DNA of 31,982 bases, taken from Blattamonas nauphoetae. Its lineage: Eukaryota; Preaxostyla; Oxymonadida. Made by a program: the position numbers and the translations under genes. Every line of letters starts with the position of its first letter. Positions within the stretch are counted from its first letter, which is position 1. The DNA lies in contig JARBJD010000574.1 in NCBI GenBank assembly GCA_033064195.1, forward strand, positions 1 through 31,982, given 5' to 3'. Below, piece after piece: positions 17,201-29,200 of this stretch. Below the pieces are notes generated by a model. The model did no database searches. It saw only the letters and a program-made list of their open reading frames with translations, and was not told the DNA's origin.

Positions 17201-20200
17201 CCAAGGGGGGTATCACGTCAACTTTTTGAAAAATGTTTGAAAACAAAGTTCAAAAACTCAGGAAAGTGGAGAGCGAAGACAGAAATTGAAAATGTAAGTC
17301 GCAGAATTGAACAAAAAGTGATTGAAATTCAAAAAGTTCTCGGAGTTATTCCTGAATGTGAGTTCGACTAGGAAAAGAAAAGAAAGTTGTGCAAAATGTG
17401 AGTGTGTCAGGTGAGAGGTCCTTTGTTCGCACTTTCAGTGCTCACGTCAGGGTTGTTGGTTGTTGGTTTTTGGACCCAAGGGGGGTATCACGTCAACTTT
17501 TTGAAAAATGTTTGAAAACAAAGTTCAAAAAAACTCAGGAAAGTGGAGAGCGAAGACAGAAATTGAAAATGTAAGTCGCAGAATTGAACAAAAAGTGATT
17601 GAAATTCAAAAAGTTCTCGGAGGTTATTCCTGAATGTGAGTTCGACTAGGAAAAGAAAAGAAAGTTGTGCAAAATGTGAGTGTGTCAGGTGAGAGGTCCT
17701 TTGTTCGCACTTTCAGTGCTCACGTCAGGGTTGTTGGTTGTTGGTTTTTGGACCCAAGGGGGTATCACGTCAACTTTTTGAAAAATGTTTGAAAACAAAG
17801 TTCAAAAACTCAGGAAAGTGGAGAGCGAAGACAGAAATTGAAAATGTAAGTCGCAGAATTGAACAAAAAGTGATTGAAATTCAAAAAGTTCTCGGAGTTA
17901 TTCCTGAATGTGAGTTCGACTAGGAAAAAGAAAAGAAAAGTTGTGCAAAATGTGAGTGTGTCAGGTGAGAGGTCCTTTGTTCGCACTTTCAGTGCTCACG
18001 TCAGGGTTGTTGGTTGTTGGTTTTTGGACCCAAGGGGGTATCACGTCAACTTTTTGAAAAATGTTTGAAAACAAAGTTCAAAAAAACTCAGGAAAGTGGA
18101 GAGCGAAGACAGAAATTGAAAATGTAAGTCGCAGAATTGAACAAAAGTGATTGAAATTCAAAAAGTTCTCGGAGTTATTCCTGAATGTGAGTTCGACTAG
18201 GAAAAGAAAAGAAAGTTGTGCAAAATGTGAGTGTGTCAGGTGAGAGGTCCTTTGTTCGCACTTTCAGTGCTCACGTCAGGGTTGTTGGTTGTTGGTTTTT
18301 GGACCCCAAGGGGGGTATCACGTCAACTTTTGAAAAATGTTTGAAAACAAAGTTCAAAAACTCAGGAAAGTGGAGAGCGAAGACAGAAATTGAAAATGTA
18401 AGTCGCAGAATTGAACAAAAGTGATTGAAATTCAAAAAAAGTTCTCGGAGTTATTCCTGAATGTGAGTTCGACTAGGAAAAGAAAAGAAAAGTTGTGCAA
18501 AATGTGAGTGTGTCAGGTGAGAGGTCCTTTGTTCGCACTTTCAGTGCTCACGTCAGGGTTGTTGGTTGTTGGTTTTTGGACCCAAGGGGGTATCACGTCA
18601 ACTTTTGAAAAATGTTTGAAAACAAAGTTCAAAAAAACTCAGGAAAGTGGAGAGCGAAGACAGAAATTGAAAATGTAAGTCGCAGAATTGAACAAAAAGT
18701 GATTGAAATTCAAAAAGTTCTCGGAGTTATTCCTGAATGTGAGTTCGACTAGGAAAAGAAAAGAAAGTTGTGCAAAATGTGAGTGTGTCAGGTGAGAGGT
18801 CCTTTGTTCGCACTTTCAGTGCTCACGTCAGGGTTGTTGGTTGTTGGTTTTTGGACCCCAAGGGGGGTATCACGTCAACTTTTGAAAAATGTTTGAAAAC
18901 AAAGTTCAAAAAAACTCAGGAAAGTGGAGAGCGAAGACAGAAATTGAAAATGTAAGTCGCAGAATTGAACAAAAAGTGATTGAAATTCAAAAAGTTCTCG
19001 GAGTTATTCCTGAATGTGAGTTCGACTAGGAAAAGAAAAGAAAGTTGTGCAAAATGTGAGTGTGTCAGGTGAGAGGTCCTTTGTTCGCACTTTCAGTGCT
19101 CACGTCAGGGTTGTTGGTTGTTGGTTTTTGGACCCAAGGGGGTATCACGTCAACTTTTTGAAAAATGTTTGAAAACAAAGTTCAAAAACTCAGGAAAGTG
19201 GAGAGCGAAGACAGAAATTGAAAATGTAAGTCGCAGAATTGAACAAAAAGTGATTGAAATTCAAAAAGTTCTCGGAGTTATTCCTGAATGTGAGTTCGAC
19301 TAGGAAAAAGAAAAGTTGTGCAAAATGTGAGTGTGTCAGGTGAGAGGTCCTTTGTTCGCACTTTCAGTGCTCACGTCAGGGTTGTTGGTTGTTGGTTTTT
19401 GGACCCCAAGGGGGGTATCACGTCAACTTTTGAAAAATGTTTGAAAACAAAGTTCAAAAACTCAGGAAAGTGGAGAGCGAAGACAGAAATTGAAAATGTA
19501 AGTCGCAGGAATTGAACAAAAAGTGATTGAAATTCAAAAAGTTCTCGGAGTTATTCCTGAATGTGAGTTCGACTAGGAAAAGAAAAGAAAGTTGTGCAAA
19601 ATGTGAGTGTGTCAGGTGAGAGGTCCTTTGTTCGCACTTTCAGTGCTCACGTCAGGGTTGTTGGTTGTTGGTTTTTGGACCCAAGGGGGTATCACGTCAA
19701 CTTTTTGAAAAATGTTTGAAAACAAAGTTCAAAAAAACTCAGGAAAGTGGAGAGCGAAGACAGAAATTGAAAATGTAAGTCGCAGAATTGAACAAAAAGT
19801 GATTGAAATTCAAAAAAAGTTCTCGGAGTTATTCCTGAATGTGAGTTCGACTAGGAAAAAGAAAAGAAAGTTGTGCAAAATGTGAGTGTGTCAGGTGAGA
19901 GGTCCTTTGTTCGCACTTTCAGAGTGGAGAGCGAAGACAGAAATTGAAAATGTAAGTCGCAGAATTGAACAAAAAGTGATTGAAATTCAAAAAAAGTTCT
20001 CGGAGTTATTCCTGAATGTGAGTTCGACTAGGAAAAAGAAAAGAAAGTTGTGCAAAATGTGAGTGTGTCAGGTGAGAGGTCCTTTGTTCGCACTTTCAGT
20101 GCTCACGTCAGGGTTGTTGGTTGTTGGTTTTTGGACCCAAGGGGGGTATCACGTCAACTTTTTGAAAAATGTTTGAAAACAAAGTTCAAAAAAACTCAGG

Positions 20201-23200
20201 AAAGTGGAGAGCGAAGACAGAAATTGAAAATGTAAGTCGCAGAATTGAACAAAAGTGATTGAAATTCAAAAAGTTCTCGGAGTTATTCCTGAATGTGAGT
20301 TCGACTAGGAAAAGAAAAAGTTGTGCAAAATGTGAGTGTGTCAGGTGAGAGGTCCTTTGTTCGCACTTTCAGTGCTCACGTCAGGGTTGTTGGTTGTTGG
20401 TTTTTGGACCCAAGGGGGGTATCACGTCAACTTTTTGAAAAATGTTTGAAAACAAAGTTCAAAAAAACTCAGGAAAGTGGAGAGCGAAGACAGAAATTGA
20501 AAATGTAAGTCGCAGAATTGAACAAAATGTGAGTGTGTCAGGTGAGAGGTCCTTTGTTCGCACTTTCAGTGCTCACGTCAGGGTTGTTGGTTGTTGGTTT
20601 TTGGACCCAAGGGGGGTATCACGTCAACTTTTTGAAAAATGTTTGAAAACAAAGTTCAAAAAAACTCAGGAAAGTGGAGAGCGAAGACAGAAATTGAAAA
20701 TGTAAGTCGCAGAATTGAACAAAAGTGATTGAAATTCAAAAAGTTCTCGGAGTTATTCCTGAATGTGAGTTCGACTAGGAAAAGAAAAAGTTGTGCAAAA
20801 TGTGAGTGTGTCAGGTGAGAGGTCCTTTGTTCGCACTTTCAGTGCTCACGTCAGGGTTGTTGGTTGTTGGTTTTGGACCCAAGGGGGTATCACGTCAACT
20901 TTTTGAAAAATGTTTGAAAACAAAGTTCAAAAACTCAGGAAAGTGGAGAGCGAAGACAGAAATTGAAAATGTAAGTCGCAGAATTGAACAAAAGTGATTG
21001 AAATTCAAAAAGTTCTCGGAGTTATTCCTGAATGTGAGTTCGACTAGGAAAAGAAAAGAAAGTTGTGCAAAATGTGAGTGTGTCAGGTGAGAGGTCCTTT
21101 GTTCGCACTTTCAGTGCTCACGTCAGGGTTGTTGGTTGTTGGTTTTGGACCCAAGGGGGTATCACGTCAACTTTTGAAAAATGTTTGAAAACAAAGTTCA
21201 AAAAAACTCAGGAAAGTGGAGAGCGAAGACAGAAATTGAAAATGTAAGTCGCAGAATTGAACAAAAGTGATTGAAATTCAAAAAGTTCTCGGAGTTATTC
21301 CTGAATGTGAGTTCGACTAGGAAAAGAAAAGAAAGTTGTGCAAAATGTGAGTGTGTCAGGTGAGAGGTCCTTTGTTCGCACTTTCAGTGCTCACGTCAGG
21401 GTTGTTGGTTGTTGGTTTTTGGACCCCAAGGGGGGTATCACGTCAACTTTTTGAAAAATGTTTGAAAACAAAGTTCAAAAACTCAGGAAAGTGGAGAGCG
21501 AAGACAGAAATTGAAAATGTAAGTCGCAGAATTGAACAAAAGTGATTGAAATTCAAAAAGTTCTCGGAGTTATTCCTGAATGTGAGTTCGACTAGGAAAA
21601 GAAAAGAAAGTTGTGCAAAATGTGAGTGTGTCAGGTGAGAGGTCCTTTGTTCGCACTTTCAGTGCTCACGTCAGGGTTGTTGGTTGTTGGTTTTTGGACC
21701 CCAAGGGGGGTATCACGTCAACTTTTGAAAAATGTTTGAAAACAAAGTTCAAAAAAAACTCAGGAAAGTGGAGAGCGAAGACAGAAATTGAAAATGTAAG
21801 TCGCAGGAATTGAACAAAAAGTGATTGAAATTCAAAAAAAGTTCTCGGAGGTTATTCCTGAATGTGAGTTCGACTAGGAAAAGAAAAGAAAGTTGTGCAA
21901 AATGTGAGTGTGTCAGGTGAGAGGTCCTTTGTTCGCACTTTCAGTGCTCACGTCAGGGTTGTTGGTTGTTGGTTTTTGGACCCAAGGGGGTATCACGTCA
22001 ACTTTTGAAAAATGTTTGAAAACAAAGTTCAAAAAAACTCAGGAAAGTGGAGAGCGAAGACAGAAATTGAAAATGTAAGTCGCAGAATTGAACAAAAAGT
22101 GATTGAAATTCAAAAAAAGTTCTCGGAGTTATTCCTGAATGTGAGTTCGACTAGGAAAAAGAAAAGAAAGTTGTGCAAAATGTGAGTGTGTCAGGTGAGA
22201 GGTCCTTTGTTCGCACTTTCAGTGCTCACGTCAGGGTTGTTGGTTGTTGGTTTTTGGACCCAAGGGGGGTATCACGTCAACTTTTTGAAAAATGTTTGAA
22301 AACAAAGTTCAAAAAAACTCAGGAAAGTGGAGAGCGAAGACAGAAATTGAAAATGTAAGTCGCAGAATTGAACAAAAAGTGATTGAAATTCAAAAAAAGT
22401 TCTCGGAGTTATTCCTGAATGTGAGTTCGACTAGGAAAAAGAAAAGAAAGTTGTGCAAAATGTGAGTGTGTCAGGTGAGAGGTCCTTTGTTCGCACTTTC
22501 AGTGCTCACGTCAGGGTTGTTGGTTGTTGGTTTTTGGACCCAAGGGGGGTATCACGTCAACTTTTTGAAAAATGTTTGAAAACAAAGTTCAAAAAAACTC
22601 AGGAAAGTGGAGAGCGAAGACAGAAATTGAAAATGTAAGTCGCAGAATTGAACAAAAAGTGATTGAAATTCAAAAAAAGTTCTCGGAGTTATTCCTGAAT
22701 GTGAGTTCGACTAGGAAAAAGAAAAGAAAGTTGTGCAAAATGTGAGTGTGTCAGGTGAGAGGTCCTTTGTTCGCACTTTCAGTGCTCACGTCAGGGTTGT
22801 TGGTTGTTGGTTTTTGGACCCAAGGGGGGTATCACGTCAACTTTTTGAAAAATGTTTGAAAACAAAGTTCAAAAAAACTCAGGAAAGTGGAGAGCGAAGA
22901 CAGAAATTGAAAATGTAAGTCGCAGAATTGAACAAAAGTGATTGAAATTCAAAAAGTTCTCGGAGTTATTCCTGAATGTGAGTTCGACTAGGAAAAGAAA
23001 AGAAAGTTGTGCAAAATGTGAGTGTGTCAGGTGAGAGGTCCTTTGTTCGCACTTTCAGTGCTCACGTCAGGGTTGTTGGTTGTTGGTTTTTGGACCCAAG
23101 GGGGTATCACGTCAACTTTTTGAAAAATGTTTGAAAACAAAGTTCAAAAAAACTCAGGAAAGTGGAGAGCGAAGACAGAAATTGAAAATGTAAGTCGCAG

Positions 23201-26200
23201 AATTGAACAAAAGTGATTGAAATTCAAAAAGTTCTCAGAGTTATTCCTGAATGTGAGTTCGACTAGGAAAAAGAAAAGAAAAGTTGTGCAAAATGTGAGT
23301 GTGTCAGGTGAGAGGTCCTTTGTTCGCACTTTCAGTGCTCACGTCAGGGTTGTTGGTTGTTGGTTTTTGGACCCAAGGGGGTATCACGTCAACTTTTTGA
23401 AAAATGTTTGAAAACAAAGTTCAAAAAAACTCAGGAAAGTGGAGAGCGAAGACAGAAATTGAAAATGTAAGTCGCAGAATTGAACAAAAGTGATTGAAAT
23501 TCAAAAAGTTCTCGGAGTTATTCCTGAATGTGAGTTCGACTAGGAAAAGAAAAGAAAGTTGTGCAAAATGTGAGTGTGTCAGGTGAGAGGTCCTTTGTTC
23601 GCACTTTCAGTGCTCACGTCAGGGTTGTTGGTTGTTGGTTTTTGGACCCAAGGGGGGTATCACGTCAACTTTTTGAAAAATGTTTGAAAACAAAGTTCAA
23701 AAAAACTCAGGAAAGTGGAGAGCGAAAAGAAAGTTGTGCAAAATGTGAGTGTGTCAGGTGAGAGGTCCTTTGTTCGCACTTTCAGTGCTCACGTCAGGGT
23801 TGTTGGTTGTTGGTTTTTGGACCCAAGGGGGGTATCACGTCAACTTTTTGAAAAATGTTTGAAAACAAAGTTCAAAAACTCAGGAAAGTGGAGAGCGAAG
23901 ACAGAAATTGAAAATGTAAGTCGCAGAATTGAACAAAAGTGATTGAAATTCAAAAAGTTCTCGGAGTTATTCCTGAATGTGAGTTCGACTAGGAAAAAGA
24001 AAAGAAAGTTGTGCAAAATGTGAGTGTGTCAGGTGAGAGGTCCTTTGTTCGCACTTTCAGTGCTCACGTCAGGGTTGTTGGTTGTTGGTTTTTGGACCCA
24101 AGGGGGGTATCACGTCAACTTTTTGAAAAATGTTTGAAAACAAAGTTCAAAAACTCAGGAAAGTGGAGAGCGAAGACAGAAATTGAAAATGTAAGTCGCA
24201 GAATTGAACAAAAAGTGATTGAAATTCAAAAAGTTCTCGGAGGTTATTCCTGAATGTGAGTTCGACTAGGAAAAGAAAAGAAAGTTGTGCAAAATGTGAG
24301 TGTGTCAGGTGAGAGGTCCTTTGTTCGCACTTTCAGTGCTCACGTCAGGGTTGTTGGTTGTTGGTTTTTGGACCCAAGGGGGTATCACGTCAACTTTTGA
24401 AAAATGTTTGAAAACAAAGTTCAAAAACTCAGGAAAGTGGAGAGCGAAGACAGAAATTGAAAATGTAAGTCGCAGAATTGAACAAAAGTGATTGAAATTC
24501 AAAAAGTTCTCGGAGTTATTCCTGAATGTGAGTTCGACTAGGAAAAGAAAAGAAAAGTTGTGCAAAATGTGAGTGTGTCAGGTGAGAGGTCCTTTGTTCG
24601 CACTTTCAGTGCTCACGTCAGGGTTGTTGGTTGTTGGTTTTTGGACCCCAAGGGGGGTATCACGTCAACTTTTGAAAAATGTTTGAAAACAAAGTTCAAA
24701 AAAACTCAGGAAAGTGGAGAGCGAAGACAGAAATTGAAAATGTAAGTCGCAGAATTGAACAAAAGTGATTGAAATTCAAAAAGTTCTCGGAGTTATTCCT
24801 GAATGTGAGTTCGACTAGGAAAAGAAAAGAAAGTTGTGCAAAATGTGAGTGTGTCAGGTGAGAGGTCCTTTGTTCGCACTTTCAGTGCTCACGTCAGGGT
24901 TGTTGGTTGTTGGTTTTTGGACCCCAAGGGGGTATCACGTCAACTTTTTGAAAAATGTTTGAAAACAAAGTTCAAAAAAACTCAGGAAAGTGGAGAGCGA
25001 AGACAGAAATTGAAAATGTAAGTCGCAGAATTGAACAAAAGTGATTGAAATTCAAAAAGTTCTCGGAGTTATTCCTGAATGTGAGTTCGACTAGGAAAAA
25101 GAAAAGAAAGTTGTGCAAAATGTGAGTGTGTCAGGTGAGAGGTCCTTTGTTCGCACTTTCAGTGCTCACGTCAGGGTTGTTGGTTGTTGGTTTTTGGACC
25201 CAAGGGGGTATCACGTCAACTTTTGAAAAATGTTTGAAAACAAAGTTCAAAAACTCAGGAAAGTGGAGAGCGAAGACAGAAATTGAAAATGTAAGTCGCA
25301 GAATTGAACAAAAGTGATTGAAATTCAAAAAGTTCTCGGAGTTATTCCTGAATGTGAGTTCGACTAGGAAAAAGAAAAGAAAGTTGTGCAAAATGTGAGT
25401 GTGTCAGGTGAGAGGTCCTTTGTTCGCACTTTCAGTGCTCACGTCAGGGTTGTTGGTTGTTGGTTTTTGGACCCAAGGGGGTATCACGTCAACTTTTGAA
25501 AAATGTTTGAAAACAAAGTTCAAAAAAACTCAGGAAAGTGGAGAGCGAAGACAGAAATTGAAAATGTAAGTCGCAGAATTGAACAAAAGTGATTGAAATT
25601 CAAAAAGTTCTCGGAGTTATTCCTGAATGTGAGTTCGACTAGGAAAAGAAAAGAAAGTTGTGCAAAATGTGAGTGTGTCAGGTGAGAGGTCCTTTGTTCG
25701 CACTTTCAGTGCTCACGTCAGGGTTGTTGGTTGTTGGTTTTGGACCCAAGGGGGGTATCACGTCAACTTTTTGAAAAATGTTTGAAAACAAAGTTCAAAA
25801 AAACTCAGGAAAGTGGAGAGCGAAGACAGAAATTGAAAATGTAAGTCGCAGAATTGAACAAAAAGTGATTGAAATTCAAAAAAAGTTCTCGGAGTTATTC
25901 CTGAATGTGAGTTCGACTAGGAAAAAGAAAAGAAAGTTGTGCAAAATGTGAGTGTGTCAGGTGAGAGGTCCTTTGTTCGCACTTTCAGTGCTCACGTCAG
26001 GGTTGTTGGTTGTTGGTTTTTGGACCCAAGGGGGGTATCACGTCAACTTTTTGAAAAATGTTTGAAAACAAAGTTCAAAAACTCAGGAAAGTGGAGAGCG
26101 AAGACAGAAATTGAAAATGTAAGTCGCAGAATTGAACAAAAGTGATTGAAATTCAAAAAGTTCTCGGAGTTATTCCTGAATGTGAGTTCGACTAGGAAAA

Positions 26201-29200
26201 AGAAAAGAAAGTTGTGCAAAATGTGAGTGTGTCAGGTGAGAGGTCCTTTGTTCGCACTTTCAGTGCTCACGTCAGGGTTGTTGGTTGTTGGTTTTTGGAC
26301 CCAAGGGGGGTATCACGTCAACTTTTTGAAAAATGTTTGAAAACAAAGTTCAAAAACTCAGGAAAGTGGAGAGCGAAGACAGAAATTGAAAATGTAAGTC
26401 GCAGAATTGAACAAAAGTGATTGAAATTCAAAAAAAGTTCTCGGAGTTATTCCTGAATGTGAGTTCGACTAGGAAAAGAAAAGAAAGTTGTGCAAAATGT
26501 GAGTGTGTCAGGTGAGAGGTCCTTTGTTCGCACTTTCAGTGCTCACGTCAGGGTTGTTGGTTGTTGGTTTTTGGACCCAAGGGGGGTATCACGTCAACTT
26601 TTTGAAAAATGTTTGAAAACAAAGTTCAAAAAAACTCAGGAAAGTGGAGAGCGAAGACAGAAATTGAAAATGTAAGTCGCAGAATTGAACAAAAGTGATT
26701 GAAATTCAAAAAGTTCTCGGAGTTATTCCTGAATGTGAGTTCGACTAGGAAAAGAAAAGAAAGTTGTGCAAAATGTGAGTGTGTCAGGTGAGAGGTCCTT
26801 TGTTCGCACTTTCAGTGCTCACGTCAGGGTTGTTGGTTGTTGGTTTTTGGACCCAAGGGGGTATCACGTCAACTTTTGAAAAATGTTTGAAAACAAAGTT
26901 CAAAAACTCAGGAAAGTGGAGAGCGAAGACAGAAATTGAAAATGTAAGTCGCAGAATTGAACAAAAGTGATTGAAATTCAAAAAAAGTTCTCGGAGTTAT
27001 TCCTGAATGTGAGTTCGACTAGGAAAAGAAAAGAAAGTTGTGCAAAATGTGAGTGTGTCAGGTGAGGAAGTCCTTTGTTCGCACTTTCAGTGCTCACGTC
27101 AGGGTTGTTGGTTGTTGGTTTTTGGACCCAAGGGGGTATCACGTCAACTTTTGAAAAATGTTTGAAAACAAAGTTCAAAAACTCAGGAAAGTGGAGAGCG
27201 AAGACAGAAATTGAAAATGTAAGTCGCAGAATTGAACAAAAGTGATTGAAATTCAAAAAGTTCTCGGAGTTATTCCTGAATGTGAGTTCGACTAGGAAAA
27301 GAAAAGAAAGTTGTGCAAAATGTGAGTGTGTCAGGTGAGAGGTCCTTTGTTCGCACTTTCAGTGCTCACGTCAGGGTTGTTGGTTGTTGGTTTTTGGACC
27401 CCAAGGGGGGTATCACGTCAACTTTTTGAAAAATGTTTGAAAACAAAGTTCAAAAACTCAGGAAAGTGGAGAGCGAAGACAGAAATTGAAAATGTAAGTC
27501 GCAGAATTGAACAAAAGTGATTGAAATTCAAAAAGTTCTCGGAGTTATTCCTGAATGTGAGTTCGACTAGGAAAAGAAAAGAAAGTTGTGCAAAATGTGA
27601 GTGTGTCAGGTGAGAGGTCCTTTGTTCGCACTTTCAGTGCTCACGTCAGGGTTGTTGGTTGTTGGTTTTGGACCCAAGGGGGTATCACGTCAACTTTTGA
27701 AAAATGTTTGAAAACAAAGTTCAAAAAAACTCAGGAAAGTGGAGAGCGAAGACAGAAATTGAAAATGTAAGTCGCAGAATTGAACAAAAGTGATTGAAAT
27801 TCAAAAAGTTCTCGGAGTTATTCCTGAATGTGAGTTCGACTAGGAAAAAGAAAAGAAAGTTGTGCAAAATGTGAGTGTGTCAGGTGAGAGGTCCTTTGTT
27901 CGCACTTTCAGTGCTCACGTCAGGGTTGTTGGTTGTTGGTTTTGGACCCAAGGGGGTATCACGTCAACTTTTTGAAAAATGTTTGAAAACAAAGTTCAAA
28001 AACTCAGGAAAGTGGAGAGCGAAGACAGAAATTGAAAATGTAAGTCGCAGAATTGAACAAAAGTGATTGAAATTCAAAAAGTTCTCGGAGTTATTCCTGA
28101 ATGTGAGTTCGACTAGGAAAAGAAAAGAAAGTTGTGCAAAATGTGAGTGTGTCAGGTGAGAGGTCCTTTGTTCGCACTTTCAGTGCTCACGTCAGGGTTG
28201 TTGGTTGTTGGTTTTGGACCCAAGGGGGTATCACGTCAACTTTTGAAAAATGTTTGAAAACAAAGTTCAAAAACTCAGGAAAGTGGAGAGCGAAGACAGA
28301 AATTGAAAATGTAAGTCGCAGAATTGAACAAAAGTGATTGAAATTCAAAAAGTTCTCGGAGTTATTCCTGAATGTGAGTTCGACTAGGAAAAAGAAAAGA
28401 AAGTTGTGCAAAATGTGAGTGTGTCAGGTGAGAGGTCCTTTGTTCGCACTTTCAGTGCTCACGTCAGGGTTGTTGGTTGTTGGTTTTTGGACCCAAGGGG
28501 GTATCACGTCAACTTTTGAAAAATGTTTGAAAACAAAGTTCAAAAACTCAGGAAAGTGGAGAGCGAAGACAGAAATTGAAAATGTAAGTCGCAGAATTGA
28601 ACAAAAGTGATTGAAATTCAAAAAGTTCTCGGAGTTATTCCTGAATGTGAGTTCGACTAGGAAAAGAAAAGAAAGTTGTGCAAAATGTGAGTGTGTCAGG
28701 TGAGAGGTCCTTTGTTCGCACTTTCAGTGCTCACGTCAGGGTTGTTGGTTGTTGGTTTTGGACCCAAGGGGGTATCACGTCAACTTTTGAAAAATGTTTG
28801 AAAACAAAGTTCAAAAAAACTCAGGAAAGTGGAGAGCGAAGACAGAAATTGAAAATGTAAGTCGCAGAATTGAACAAAAAAGTGATTGAAATTCAAAAAG
28901 TTCTCGGAGTTATTCCTGAATGTGAGTTCGACTAGGAAAAGAAAAGAAAGTTGTGCAAAAATGTGAGTGTGTCAGGTGAGAGGTCCTTTGTTCGCACTTT
29001 CAGTGCTCACGTCAGGGTTGTTGGTTGTTGGTTTTGGACCCAAGGGGGTATCACGTCAACTTTTGAAAAATGTTTGAAAACAAAGTTCAAAAAAACTCAG
29101 GAAAGTGGAGAGCGAAGACAGAAATTGAAAATGTAAGTCGCAGAATTGAACAAAAAGTGATTGAAATTCAAAAAAAGTTCTCGGAGTTATTCCTGAATGT